DNA from: Mesorhizobium loti
Lineage (GTDB): Bacteria > Pseudomonadota > Alphaproteobacteria > Rhizobiales > Rhizobiaceae
Assembly (NCBI RefSeq): GCF_013170705.1
Contig: NZ_CP033334.1
Location: 930,001-994,000, forward strand
Reading direction: 5' to 3'
Length of the DNA: 64,000 bases
A program made the position numbers and the translations under genes. The notes under the pieces are model-generated. The model searched no databases and was not told the origin of the DNA. It was given only the letters and a program-made list of their open reading frames with translations. Positions 17,290-26,347 of this stretch are shown one piece after another; position 1 is the stretch's first letter, and every line of letters starts with the position of its first letter.

Positions 17290-18212
17290 GGCTCTCTCCT
17301 CACCAGATTGACGAATATCTCCTCGAGCGAGCTGTTTTGCGTGTCGATGTCACGGAACTGGATGCCGCCGGCCTCGAGATCGCGGATCAGCGAGGCGACG
17401 CCCGGCCGTTCGGCCTGGTTGTCATAGGTGTAGGTCAGTTGCCCGCCATCAGGCGACAGCTCCAGCGCATAGCGCGAGAAGGCTTCCGGTATGGCCGTCA
17501 GCGCATTGCGCAACTCCAGCACCAGCCGCTTGCGGCCAAGCTTGCGCATCAGTTCGGCCTTGTTCTCGACCAGGATGATCTCGCCGCGGTTGATGACGCC
17601 GACGCGGTCGGCCATCGCCTCGGCTTCCTCGATATAGTGGGTGGTGAGGATGATGGTGACGCCATCCTCGCGCAGCCGGCGCACCATCTCCCACATGTCC
17701 TGACGCAGTTCGACATCGACGCCCGCCGTCGGCTCGTCGAGGAACAGGATGCGCGGCTCGTGCGACAGCGCCTTGGCGATCATCAGCCTGCGCTTCATGC
17801 CGCCCGACAGCGTGATCGCCTTGGCGTCCTTCTTGTCCCATAGCGACAGATCCCGCAGCACTTTTTCGACGAAGGCGGGATTGGCCGGCTTGCCGAACAG
17901 GCCGCGGCTATAATTGACCGTCGCCCAGACACTCTCGAAGGCGTCGATGGTCAATTCCTGCGGCACCAGGCCGATCAGGCTGCGCGCCGCGCGGTAGTCC
18001 CTGCCGATGTCGTGACCGTCGACGGTGACGGTGCCGGTCGAGCGGTTGACGATGCCGCAGACGATCGAGATCAGCGTCGTCTTGCCGGCGCCATTGGGGC
18101 CGAGCAGCGCGAAGATCTCACCGCGGTTGATGTCGAGATTGACTTGCTTGAGCGCGGTGAAGCCGGTGGCGTAGGTCTTGGAGACCCCGGAAATGGACAG
18201 GATGGAGGGCAT
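17286..18212 (-). CDS. ABC exporter ATPase (YadG-like)
   Basis: 308 residues. Walker [10 protein letters not shown] (38-46), Q-loop VPQE (83-86), signature LSGGMKRR (135-142), Walker B ILFLDEP (155-161), then H-loop [19 protein letters not shown], and a C-terminal extension of about 90 residues typical of YadG/DrrA-type exporter ATPases. It is the first gene of the operon with the ABC-2 permease. The gene begins 355 bp from the divergent cydA and its promoter must lie in that gap. Confidence 0.9.
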   Translation of the reverse strand: MPSILSISGVSKTYATGFTALKQVNLDINRGEIFALLGPNGAGKTTLISIVCGIVNRSTGTVTVDGHDIGRDYRAARSLIGLVPQELTIDAFESVWATVNYSRGLFGKPANPAFVEKVLRDLSLWDKKDAKAITLSGGMKRRLMIAKALSHEPRILFLDEPTAGVDVELRQDMWEMVRRLREDGVTIILTTHYIEEAEAMADRVGVINRGEIILVENKAELMRKLGRKRLVLELRNALTAIPEAFSRYALELSPDGGQLTYTYDNQAERPGVASLIRDLEAGGIQFRDIDTQNSSLEEIFVNLVRREP

Positions 18213-18567
18213 GGGCTGAAAACGGCTGCCTGAAAGAGGTCCCCTGATATAGGCCGAATGTCGTTATGTGCAACCGCAAGTCAAGGCGCTGCTGACAGTT
18301 CTGGACAGCGGTTGCGGGCGGCCAGGGCTCTTGCCTTGACGCAATCCCGCCGGGAAATCGCTTCATGCTTTTCCCGGAATTGCCTCAACCGAGCAATTCC
18401 GGGAAAAGTGTGAAACGGTTGTGCGTCCGGAATTGAGAGCAAAGAGACACGCGGCGTGAAGCGGTAAAATTGTCCTGTGGCGTTGAGCCTCGCGGCAGGA
18501 CGCCGCTTTGACCTGAAGCAGCTTCGGGCCTATCCTTCATCAATACTTGCAGCAGCCGGAGCCCACC
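18213..18567. other. divergent intergenic region with long hairpin
   Basis: 355 bp between the exporter ATPase and cydA. It contains a perfect 16-bp stem hairpin at 18368-18408, listed separately, with an associated TGTGAAACGGTTGTGCGTCC tail. No FNR-type TTGAT-N4-ATCAA site was found near cydA. No small gene is evident. Confidence 0.4.
18368..18408. repeat. rhizobial-type palindromic element (GGGAAAAG hairpin)
   Basis: CTTTTCCCGGAATTGC (18368-18383), a 9-base loop, and its exact reverse complement GCAATTCCGGGAAAAG (18393-18408). The following TGTGAAACGGTT and CCGGAATTG continue a pattern I know as an intergenic repeat in Rhizobiales genomes. Related pieces occur at 41121-41158 and 42654-42699. 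Confidence 0.65.
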
Positions 18568-19929
18568 ATGGACCCGCTCATACTGTCGCGCATCCAGTTC
18601 GGCGCGAATATCTCGTTTCATATTCTGTTTCCGACGATCACCATTGCACTTGGCTGGGTGCTGCTGTTCTTCAAGCTGCGCTACAACGCCACCAATGATT
18701 CCGCCTGGATGCGCGCCTATTTCACCTGGGTGAAGGTGTTTGCACTGTCCTTCGCCATGGGCGTGGTTTCGGGCGTCACCATGAGTTTTCAGTTCGGCAC
18801 CAACTGGCCGGGCTATATGGAAAAGGTCGGCAACATTGCCGGGCCTTTGCTGGCCTACGAGATCCTCACCGCCTTCTTCCTCGAAGCCGCCTTCCTCGGC
18901 ATCATGCTATTCGGATTCCGCCGCGTCTCCAACCGCGTCCACACGCTGGCAACGGTGCTGGTCGCCGGCGGCACGACCCTGTCGGCCTTCTGGATCATCG
19001 CGCTCAATTCCTGGATGCAGACGCCGGCCGGTTTCGAGATCCGCGACGGCGTGGCGCACGCCGTCGACTGGTGGGCTGTCGTCTTCAACCCGTCCATGCC
19101 CTACCGCCTCGTCCACATGCTGCTTGCATCGGGCCTGACCGTATCATTCCTGATATCGGGCCTGTCGGCGCTGCGTTATCTCCAGGGCGACCGCTCGGAA
19201 TCGATGTGGAAGGCGCTGCGCACCGGCGTCTTCACCGCGGCGGTCCTGATCCCGATCCAGATCTTCGCCGGCGACCAGCACGGGCTGAACACGCTGGAAC
19301 ACCAGCCGCAGAAGATCGCCGCCATGGAGGCCAACTGGAACACCGGGCCAAACGTGCCGCTGGTGCTGTTCGCGCTGCCCGACGAGGCGGCGAGGGAGAA
19401 CAGATTCGAGATCGCCATTCCCGACGGCGCCAGCCTGGTGCTGCGGCACAGCCCGAGCGGCGTGGTGCCGGGGCTGAACGATTTTCCCGGCAACCACCCG
19501 CCGGTCTTTCCGGTGTTCTGGGGCTTTCGCATCATGGTCGGCACCGGCCTGCTGATGCTCGCCGTTTCCTGGTCGGCCGCCTTCTTCCTCAAGCGCCGGC
19601 ACAGCCTGCCGAAGCCGCTCGCCATGCTGATGGTGCCGATGGCGCTGTCGGGCTGGCTGGCGACGCTGGCCGGCTGGTACACGACCGAGATCGGCCGCCA
19701 GCCCTGGCTGGTGACGGGCGTGCTCAGAACCGCCGACGCCGTCGGTCCGGTGGCGGGCAGCCATGTGGCGCTGACGCTCGCCGTCTATCTCATCCTCTAC
19801 GTGCTGCTGCTGATCGCCTATCTCGGCGTGCTGGTGCACCTGGCGCTGAAGGCGGCCAAGGATGGCGACACCTCGCCATTGCCGGGTGTCATGAAAGCAG
19901 CGCTTTCACAGCCAGCGGCGGGAGAGTGA
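18568..19929 (+). CDS. cydA: cytochrome bd-type (CIO) quinol oxidase subunit I
   Basis: A 453-residue membrane protein carrying CydA hallmarks: MDPLILSRIQFGANISFHILFPTI with the haem-ligand His18, the FGTNWPGYMEKVG segment, NSWMQTPAGFEI, GDQHGLNTLEHQPQKIAAMEA, and GRQPW near the C-terminus. The Q-loop is short, which places it with cyanide-insensitive oxidases rather than E. coli bd-I. With CydB it oxidises quinol and reduces oxygen to water at the inner membrane, with high O2 affinity or cyanide/NO resistance. The ATG at 18568 follows CCGGAG; 18547 is an unlikely upstream start. Confidence 0.92.
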   Translation: MDPLILSRIQFGANISFHILFPTITIALGWVLLFFKLRYNATNDSAWMRAYFTWVKVFALSFAMGVVSGVTMSFQFGTNWPGYMEKVGNIAGPLLAYEILTAFFLEAAFLGIMLFGFRRVSNRVHTLATVLVAGGTTLSAFWIIALNSWMQTPAGFEIRDGVAHAVDWWAVVFNPSMPYRLVHMLLASGLTVSFLISGLSALRYLQGDRSESMWKALRTGVFTAAVLIPIQIFAGDQHGLNTLEHQPQKIAAMEANWNTGPNVPLVLFALPDEAARENRFEIAIPDGASLVLRHSPSGVVPGLNDFPGNHPPVFPVFWGFRIMVGTGLLMLAVSWSAAFFLKRRHSLPKPLAMLMVPMALSGWLATLAGWYTTEIGRQPWLVTGVLRTADAVGPVAGSHVALTLAVYLILYVLLLIAYLGVLVHLALKAAKDGDTSPLPGVMKAALSQPAAGE

Positions 19930-19930
19930 C

Positions 19931-20935
19931 ATGAGCTTCGATTGGCCAACCGCCCTCCCCCTCATCTTCGCCGGCCTGATGGGCCTCGCCATCCTGATCT
20001 ATGTCATCCTCGACGGCTTCGACCTCGGCATCGGCATCCTGTTCGCGGCCGCCGAGGACACCGAGCAGGATACGATGATCGCGGCGATCGGTCCGTTCTG
20101 GGACGCCAACGAGACCTGGCTGGTGCTGGCCGTCGGCCTGCTGCTGGTCGCCTTCCCGATGGCGCATGGCGTCATCCTGACCGCGCTCTACATTCCGGTC
20201 TTCGTGCTTTTGGTCGGGCTGATCCTGCGCGGCGTCGCCTTCGATTTTCGCGCCAAGGTGCCGAGCGGCAAAAAGCATCGCTGGAACCGCATCTTCTTCC
20301 TGGGCTCGGTCATCGCCTCGCTGGCGCAAGGCTACATGCTGGGCGTCTATGTGCTCGGCCTCGATGTCGGCGTGGGTGGCATGGCATTCGGCGCGCTGGT
20401 GGCGTTCTGCCTGGCCGCGGCCTACGCGGCGATGGGCGCCGCCTGGGTGATCTACAAGGCCGAAGGCGCGTTGCAGAAGAAGGCGGTGCGCTGGCTGCGC
20501 ACGGCGCTGGTGCTGACCGCGCTCGGCATGGCGGCGGTGTCGCTGGCGACGCCCTTCGCCAGCCCGCGCATCTTCGACAAATGGTTCGTCTGGCCGGAAA
20601 TGCTGTACATGTCGCCGCTGCCGATCCTGTCGGCGCTGCTGTTCCTGTGGCTGTGGCGGCAGACCTTCCATCTGCCGAAACCCGACGACCGCCATTCGCT
20701 GACGCCGTTCCTGACGCTGGCCGGCATCTTCGTGCTCGGCTTTGCCGGCCTTGCCTGGTCGTTCTACCCGTTCGTCGTACCCGATAAGCTGACCATCTGG
20801 CAGGCGGCGTCGGCGACCGAAAGCCTGGCCATCATCCTGGTCGGCACCGTGGTGGTGCTGCCGATCATCATCTTCTATTCCTTCTATGCCTACCGGGTAT
20901 TCGGCGGCAAGGCGACGGATCTCACCTACGACTGA
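19931..20935 (+). CDS. cydB: cytochrome bd-type quinol oxidase subunit II
   Basis: 334 residues with about eight or nine membrane helices and the CydB start (PLIFAGLMGLAILIYVILDGFDLGIGILF), followed by GPFWDANETWLVLAVGLLLVAFP and GVAFDFRAK. It follows cydA by one base, so the two are coupled. No cydX-like micro-gene fits the short gap to the convergent LuxR gene. Weak convergent hairpin CCTTCGC...GCGAAGG lies at 20943-20971. Confidence 0.92.
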   Translation: MSFDWPTALPLIFAGLMGLAILIYVILDGFDLGIGILFAAAEDTEQDTMIAAIGPFWDANETWLVLAVGLLLVAFPMAHGVILTALYIPVFVLLVGLILRGVAFDFRAKVPSGKKHRWNRIFFLGSVIASLAQGYMLGVYVLGLDVGVGGMAFGALVAFCLAAAYAAMGAAWVIYKAEGALQKKAVRWLRTALVLTALGMAAVSLATPFASPRIFDKWFVWPEMLYMSPLPILSALLFLWLWRQTFHLPKPDDRHSLTPFLTLAGIFVLGFAGLAWSFYPFVVPDKLTIWQAASATESLAIILVGTVVVLPIIIFYSFYAYRVFGGKATDLTYD

Positions 20936-20972
20936 TACGCCGCCTTCGCAGCCGCCAAGGCACGGCGAAGGG

Positions 20973-23567
20973 TCAGATCAGCCCGCTGTCGCGCGCGGCC
21001 GCGGTCGCCTCGCCGCGCGAGACGGCGTCCAGCTTGCCCAGCACCGCCGAGACATGGTGATCGACCGTCTTGGGCGAAATAGCGAGATGCTCGGCGATGC
21101 GCTTGTTGGACAGGCCGCGCTCGATCAGCTGCAGCACTTCCATCTGGCGCCGGGTCAGGCCGGCGCTGTTGGCACGAGTGGTGCGGCGCGGGCCCCTGGC
21201 AATGTGAATGACGCCGTTCTGCCGCATCATGTCGCGCACATGGCTCGCGACCGGCCCGGCGCCGAGCGCTTCAAAAATCTCCAGCGCCGTGCGCTGCGCG
21301 GCCTCGTCGCCCTGGGCGAGCGCCAGCGCGCGTTCGTAAGGCGCGTCGAGTTCCGCCCAGGCTGCCGACGCGCCCCGCCAGTCACCGGCGAGCAGCATGC
21401 GGTAGGGCGCGGCCATGCCTGACGTGTCGCCCGGATCGGTATCGGGTGCCAGAAGCCGCCGCCAGCCGGCCAGCTCCGCGAAGACCGCCCGCGTCGGCGA
21501 CAGGCCCTCGGCAAGGCCGATCAGGCGCAGCGCCTCGGCCTTGTCCGCCTCGCCGAGCCAGGCCCGTTCGGCAACCACCGCCGCATAGGGCAACAGTCGC
21601 TGCAGCTCGGCTCCCCTCTCCAGAAACTGCTTCATCTCGGCCAGAAGCGGCTCGGCCGAGGGGTCGCCGCGACGGACCCTCAGCCGCGACAGCGCCACAA
21701 GGGCCGGATAGCGCACCAGTGCGGTCGCCCGGTCGTTGGCAATCACATCCAGGGCTTCGGCGGCCGCCTCATTCCAGCATCCCTGGCGCAGCAGCAGCTG
21801 GGCCCGCACACCGCGCATGTAGTCGCGCCACGTCGCCAGATCGTTCTCGACGCAATAATCGATGCCGCGATCAAGGAAGGATTGGGCCTGGCTGTAGCCC
21901 AACTGGTTCATCTCGCCACAAGCGCAATTGGTGAACGCGCGGGCCGCATGCTCCTGGAAATTCTGCTCAAGCGCGATTTCGAGGCTGCGGGCAAGATGCA
22001 GCCGGCTTGCGCCCAGGTCCAGCCACTGCTCGGCGGCGCCGACATTGTTGAGCGCATGGCAGACCACTTCGGGCCTGTTCAGCCGTTCGGCGAGCTCGAT
22101 CGCCCTGGCACCCAGCGACAAGGTCTCGTCCAGCCTTTCGGCCAGCATCGCCAGTTGCGAGAGGTTCGAATAGGCCATGGCAAGCTCGGCGCTGGCCGGT
22201 ACGGTCTCCAGCAACGCGACCGCCTGGGCGCCGAACATGTCGGCGGCCTGCCGGTCGCCCACAAGATAGGAAAAGCGCGACAGCCATCTCAGGCTGTCGC
22301 CTTCCTTCAGCGTGTTGCCGAGCGCCCGCCGCAGCACGCGCGCCTGTTCCTGCGCCTTGATGGCCTCTTCGATGCGCGCGATCAGATGGCATTCGAAGGC
22401 ATATTGCTCGTAAAGGCCGGCGCGCTCTTCCTCAGGCAAGGTGTCGGCCTGGCGCAAGGCGACCTCGTAATAGCCGGCGGCGTCGCGATGGGCGCCGACA
22501 CGCGAGGCCTCCCGCGCCGCGACCGGCGCGAACGCGCGCACCGCCTCGAGATTATGCGCTTCCACCGCATGGTGGACGAGACGCGCGATGGCGACATCCC
22601 TGTTCTCAAGCAGCGCCGACAGCGCACGCTGGTTGAACAGTCTCCGGGAACTCGTCGTCAGCATCATCTCGATGGCGCGGCGCGCGATCTCGTGCCGGAA
22701 GGCGTAGCCGTCGCCCAGATCGTCAAGCAGCCCATGCGACACACATTCGGCGAGCTGACCGGCGGCGGCCACGCCGCACAGGCCCTGCAAGGCCCAGGCG
22801 TCGGCGCGCCTGGGAAACACCGACACCGCGTCGAGCATCGATCGTGCGCCGGCCGACAGCCGTTCGGCGCGGGCGACGACGGCGTCGCGCACGCTGGCGG
22901 GCGGCGTCATCTCATTGTCGGCGCATAAAAGCTCGGTAACGAAGAAGGCATTACCGGCCGTCGCCCGGTAGATGGCGTCGCCGTCGCGGCCGGCGGCGAT
23001 GGCGAGCGAGAGCACCGCCGCCTCGCTGAGCAGCGGCACGTCGATCCGCACGACATTGCCGGCCGGAATTTCGCCGAGCGCGCGACGCACGCGCATCTGT
23101 CCTTCGCTGCGGTCGGTGCGCGCCGTCAGGACGAGCAGGATGTGGGTGTTGGCGATGCGGCGGCCCAGAAAGCGGACGAAATCGAGCGTCGCGTCATCCG
23201 CCCAGTGCAGGTCCTCGATGATCAGCAGCGTTGGCTGCGTCCTCGCCTCGAAGACTTCGAGCGCGTCGGAAAACAGGGGCAGCCTCTGTCCCTGCCGGGC
23301 ATCGATCGCCCGCGGCATCGACCATCGCGCCTCGCGGGCGAGATCGTAGAGCGGCCCGAGCGGGTCCGGTATCGACAGATCCTCGCAGGCGCTGCGGAAA
23401 ATGCGCGCGCCGTCGCCAACGCCGCCGGCGAAAGCCTCGACAAGGGCCGACTTGCCGGCGCCTGCCTCGCCGGACAGCGCCGCCACATGGCCGAAGCCAC
23501 GCGTGGCCTGCGCGAGAAGTCCATCCAGCTGCTCCAGCTGTGCCTGCCGTTCCAGAAGCATCGTCAT
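20973..23567 (-). CDS. large LuxR-family regulator with AAA ATPase and TPR-like region
   Basis: About 864 residues from the ATG at 23567; longer starts reach 23675. N-terminal AAA/STAND ATPase with Walker A GEAGAGKSA (33-41) and Walker B LLIIEDLHWAD, a middle of helical TPR-like repeats, and a C-terminal LuxR HTH (LTRRQMEVLQLIERGLSNKRIAEHLAISPKTVDHHVSAVLGKL). This MalT/LAL architecture switches on ATP and an inducer. It is divergent from the DUF4242 gene (start 23808), which is a likely target. Convergent with cydB. Confidence 0.88.
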   Translation of the reverse strand: MTMLLERQAQLEQLDGLLAQATRGFGHVAALSGEAGAGKSALVEAFAGGVGDGARIFRSACEDLSIPDPLGPLYDLAREARWSMPRAIDARQGQRLPLFSDALEVFEARTQPTLLIIEDLHWADDATLDFVRFLGRRIANTHILLVLTARTDRSEGQMRVRRALGEIPAGNVVRIDVPLLSEAAVLSLAIAAGRDGDAIYRATAGNAFFVTELLCADNEMTPPASVRDAVVARAERLSAGARSMLDAVSVFPRRADAWALQGLCGVAAAGQLAECVSHGLLDDLGDGYAFRHEIARRAIEMMLTTSSRRLFNQRALSALLENRDVAIARLVHHAVEAHNLEAVRAFAPVAAREASRVGAHRDAAGYYEVALRQADTLPEEERAGLYEQYAFECHLIARIEEAIKAQEQARVLRRALGNTLKEGDSLRWLSRFSYLVGDRQAADMFGAQAVALLETVPASAELAMAYSNLSQLAMLAERLDETLSLGARAIELAERLNRPEVVCHALNNVGAAEQWLDLGASRLHLARSLEIALEQNFQEHAARAFTNCACGEMNQLGYSQAQSFLDRGIDYCVENDLATWRDYMRGVRAQLLLRQGCWNEAAAEALDVIANDRATALVRYPALVALSRLRVRRGDPSAEPLLAEMKQFLERGAELQRLLPYAAVVAERAWLGEADKAEALRLIGLAEGLSPTRAVFAELAGWRRLLAPDTDPGDTSGMAAPYRMLLAGDWRGASAAWAELDAPYERALALAQGDEAAQRTALEIFEALGAGPVASHVRDMMRQNGVIHIARGPRRTTRANSAGLTRRQMEVLQLIERGLSNKRIAEHLAISPKTVDHHVSAVLGKLDAVSRGEATAAARDSGLI

Positions 23568-23807
23568 TCGCTCAACAGGGATTGTGTCCGGGCGTATCCC
23601 TGGACGTCCGCCACGAGCGTCCGGGACCATGACCGACAATGTGCCCCTCCCCACATTTTCGGTGCCACCTACCACATAACGTCGCCACTATAGGGAATCT
23701 TCCAACAGAAAAATAGGGAAAGGCTCCGATGCGCGCCCTTGGCGAGCGTGATCAATGTCCAGTCGCGCTCGAATCGAGCGTGAATCAACGAAAAAGGGAA
23801 ACTTGAT

Positions 23808-24080
23808 ATGCCCCGCTATGTGGTACAACGCACATTTCCTGACGGCCTCAGCGTGCCGATGAACGATGCCGGCGCCGACGCGCTGGGCGGCGTCATCATG
23901 CGCAATGCGGAGAAGGGCGTGACCTGGGTGCAATCCTTCGTGTCGCCCGACAGGAAGCAGAGCTTCTGCATCTATGACGCGCCCTCGCCGGAAGCGATCC
24001 GCAGCACTGCCCAGAAGAACGCGCTGCCCGTCGACAAGATCACGGAGGTGCGGGTCCTTGACCCTTACTTTTATCGTTGA
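23808..24080 (+). CDS. DUF4242 (SCO4226-like) ferredoxin-fold protein
   Basis: The 90-residue protein matches DUF4242: MPRYVVQRTFPDGL, then GVTWVQSFVSPDRKQSFCIYDAPSPEAIRSTAQKNALPVDKITEVRVLDPYF. A Streptomyces relative, SCO4226, binds nickel; whether this one does is unknown. The ATG has a clear purine-rich site (AAAAAGGGAAA). It is divergent from the LuxR-ATPase gene and probably regulated by it. Such regulator/DUF4242 pairs are common in proteobacteria as far as I recall. Confidence 0.8.
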   Translation: MPRYVVQRTFPDGLSVPMNDAGADALGGVIMRNAEKGVTWVQSFVSPDRKQSFCIYDAPSPEAIRSTAQKNALPVDKITEVRVLDPYFYR

Positions 24081-24123
24081 TCCCTCCGATGGGTGTCAAA
24101 CTGCCCTTCGCGCCGGCGGCGAC

Positions 24124-24348
24124 ATGCCTGACGAAGCGCCCGGCGAGGTGCTGGCGGATTCGAGACCCGTCGGACGACGGCCGCTACTGGGCCGGCTTCC
24201 CTGGCGGCTTGCCTCGCTGCTGTTGGCACCATTGCGCAAGGGCCGGCGCCGGTTGCCACCGCAGGACGACTATCTGAGACGCGACATAGGCTTGCCGGAG
24301 CTCGAGGAGCTGCCGCGGTACTGGGATTTCACCCGGTCGGACCACTGA
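24124..24348 (+). CDS. small basic protein with DUF1127-like tail
   Basis: A 74-residue frame beginning MPDEAPGEV. The middle is very basic (PLRKGRRRLPPQDD) and the end reads YLRRDIGLPELEELPRYWDF; the LRRDIGL element is the core of DUF1127 proteins, small Arg-rich proteins known in rhizobia and Agrobacterium for roles in RNA and phosphate physiology. The ribosome site is weak (GGCGGCGAC), so the exact start is unsure. It lies 44 bp after the DUF4242 gene. Confidence 0.5.
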   Translation: MPDEAPGEVLADSRPVGRRPLLGRLPWRLASLLLAPLRKGRRRLPPQDDYLRRDIGLPELEELPRYWDFTRSDH

Positions 24349-24419
24349 CACGTGCAGCCATCCGACTTGCCGGCGGCGGGAGCGGCTGCTCCCGCGCACA
24401 TCAACAACGAGGAGAGAAA

Positions 24420-24911
24420 ATGAACATTCATGTGTGGACCAAGCATCTCATCAACCTGTCGATCGCGGCCACGGCGGCCAATGCCCATGACACGGGTACG
24501 CTGGATGAGAAGGTACGGGCGGCCAATGGCCGTTTCGAGAACGTGGCGATGGCCACCGCCGAAGGCTATGCGCCGATCCCTTGCGCCAGCGGCATCGCCG
24601 GCGGCGCCATGGGCATCCACTATGTCAACGCGGCCTACCTGAAGGACGATGCCGTCGATCTCGCAAAGCCGGAGGCCGTCATGTACGAGCCGATGGCGGA
24701 CGGCCGGCTCAAGCTGGTGGCGGTCGAATACATAACCTCGAAAGGCCCGGCCTCCCTGGAAGGGCAGCTGTTCAACTTCAACAGCGCGCCCAATCGCTAT
24801 GGCCTGGGCGCCTTCTACGAGCTGCATGTCTGGGCCTGGAAGAAGAACCCGACCGGCACCTTCGCCGACATGAACCCCGATGTGTCGTGCGACGCGATGA
24901 AGGGCATGTAG
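24420..24911 (+). CDS. unknown protein with possible signal peptide
   Basis: 163 residues preceded by a strong site GAGGAGAG. The N-terminus (HVWTKHLINLSIAATAANAHD) reads as a weak signal peptide cut after ANA, and two Cys (PCASGIAGG and VSCDAM) could form a disulfide in the periplasm. The rest (GAMGIHYVNAAYLKDDAVDLAKPEAVMYEPMADGRLKLVAVEYI, LGAFYELHVWAWKKNPTGTFADMNPDV) resembles proteins seen as hypothetical in many soil proteobacteria. I assign no function. Confidence 0.65.
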   Translation: MNIHVWTKHLINLSIAATAANAHDTGTLDEKVRAANGRFENVAMATAEGYAPIPCASGIAGGAMGIHYVNAAYLKDDAVDLAKPEAVMYEPMADGRLKLVAVEYITSKGPASLEGQLFNFNSAPNRYGLGAFYELHVWAWKKNPTGTFADMNPDVSCDAMKGM

Positions 24912-24916
24912 GCGCA

Positions 24917-25071
24917 AATCTCCCCCCTCGAGGGGGGAGATGTCGCCACAGGCGACAGAGGGGGTCGTTGCGCGTGGAGCGCCAACCTCCTCCGTTGCAA
25001 GGAGGCCGAGCCCGGTCGGACCGACCCCCTCTGGCCGCTTCGCGGCCATCTCCCCCTCGAGGGGGGAGATT
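24917..25071. repeat. intergenic inverted repeat (family B, CTCGAG subtype)
   Basis: The block opens with AATCTCCCCCCTCGAGGGGGGAGAT (a self-complementary hairpin) and ends with ATCTCCCCCTCGAGGGGGGAGAT; between them GACAGAGGGGGTCG and CGACCCCCTCTGG are inverted partners. It lies just after the stop at 24911 and before the stop of the convergent msrA, so it may also end transcription from both sides. Confidence 0.7.
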
Positions 25072-25088
25072 ACACGCGGCCTCCGAAC

Positions 25089-25814
25089 TCAGTTGCTCGC
25101 CGACAGCACCAGCACCGGCTTCTCGCTGTACAGCGCCGGGAACAGCTGCTTCAGGTTCGCCACCTTGGGCAGGTCGTTGTAGACGATGTAGGGATAGGTC
25201 GGGTTCAGCGTCAGAAAGTCCTGGTGGTAGTTCTCGGCCGGGTAGAAGGTCTTGCCGGTCTCGATCGTGGTGACGATCGGCGCCCCATACAGCTTGGCCT
25301 TGTCGAGCTGGGCGATGTAGCTCTGCGCGATCTTCTTCTGGGCATCGTTCTCGGCGAAGATCGTCGAGCGATACTGGGTGCCGGAGTCCGGGCCCTGGTA
25401 GTTGAGCTGCGTCGGGTTGTGGGCGACCGAGAAGTAGACCTGCAGCAGCTGGCCGTAGGTCACCTTCGAGGGATCATAGGTGATCTCGACGGATTCGGCG
25501 TGGCCGGTGCGGCCTGTGCCGACCGTCTCGTAGACGGCGTCATCCTTGGCGCCGCCGGTGTATCCGGAGACGGCCTGGCTGACGCCCTTGACGTGCTGGA
25601 ACACGCCCTGCACGCCCCAGAAGCAGCCGCCGGCGAAGATCGCCTTCTCGCTGCCCGAGGCCGCCTTTTCGTCCAGCGCCGGCGGCGGGATCACCACGGC
25701 GTCTTCCGCCGAGACGGCCGGCGTCAGCCAGAAGGCGGCACCGGCGGCCGCCAAGGCGAGTGCGGCGAGCGCACTCCTGGCAAAGCCGGTCGAACGGGTC
25801 TTGATGTCGGTCAT
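25089..25814 (-). CDS. msrA: peptide-methionine (S)-S-oxide reductase, exported or membrane-anchored
   Basis: 241 residues. A signal or anchor precedes the MsrA domain (SALAALALAAAGAAFWLTPAVSAED), then the catalytic motif GCFWGVQG with Cys64, followed by SGYTGG, HAESVEITYDPSKVTYGQLL, and AENYHQDFL. MsrA repairs oxidised methionine in proteins; the leader puts this one in the periplasm. The ATG at 25814 is preceded by AGGAG; the start at 25829 is less likely. Usual MsrA length is about 170-220, so the excess is the leader. Confidence 0.9.
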   Translation of the reverse strand: MTDIKTRSTGFARSALAALALAAAGAAFWLTPAVSAEDAVVIPPPALDEKAASGSEKAIFAGGCFWGVQGVFQHVKGVSQAVSGYTGGAKDDAVYETVGTGRTGHAESVEITYDPSKVTYGQLLQVYFSVAHNPTQLNYQGPDSGTQYRSTIFAENDAQKKIAQSYIAQLDKAKLYGAPIVTTIETGKTFYPAENYHQDFLTLNPTYPYIVYNDLPKVANLKQLFPALYSEKPVLVLSASN

Positions 25815-25943
25815 GGTTGCACTCCTCATGGCTTGCCCCTTTGATCAGCAACTGGGGATCAGTCTATTGGATCAGCTACGATAGCGCGATGCGCGAGTTG
25901 CGGCCCGGCCTCACATTCGTGCGACCGGGCGCATGTCCTGGCC

Positions 25944-26246
25944 CTACTTGGCCGGAGCCATGGCATCCGCCGCCGGCTTCATCGCGTCGGCAGCGGGCTT
26001 CATCGCATCGGCGGCCGGCTTCATGGCGTCAGCCGCGGGCTTCATGGCGTTGGTGGCCATCGGGTCCGCCGGCTTCATCGCATCGGCTGCCGGTTTCATG
26101 GCATCCGCCGCCGGCTTCATCGCGTCGGCGGCCGGCTTCATCGCGTTTGTCGCGTCGTCGGCGCGGGCGATGCCGCCGGCCAACAGCGCCGTCGAGCACA
26201 AGGCAAGCGCGAGTGCGGGCAGCGTCAGGCGGGAAAGAACAGTCAT
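25944..26246 (-). CDS. secreted MKPAADA heptapeptide-repeat protein
   Basis: A 100-residue protein with a signal peptide (LTLPALALALCSTALLAGGIARA) and a mature part that is nearly only repeats of MKPAADA: three, then a broken one (MKPADPMATNA), then four, ending MAPAK. GGAGACC precedes the ATG at 26246. The repeat is methionine-rich and helical. Met-rich exported proteins can act as oxidant sinks or bind copper; its position beside msrA, the reductase for oxidised Met, makes the oxidant idea attractive but it is inference. It also resembles the MXKDX small-repeat family in style. Confidence 0.7.
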   Translation of the reverse strand: MTVLSRLTLPALALALCSTALLAGGIARADDATNAMKPAADAMKPAADAMKPAADAMKPADPMATNAMKPAADAMKPAADAMKPAADAMKPAADAMAPAK

Positions 26247-26347
26247 GATGGTCTCCTTGGGTTGGTCGTTGAGGGTGACGGCCTTGCCGCCGGGCAATGC
26301 GGCGCCGCTCATGCGGCGTTGCGCAATCTCTTGGTGAAGGCGGTTTT

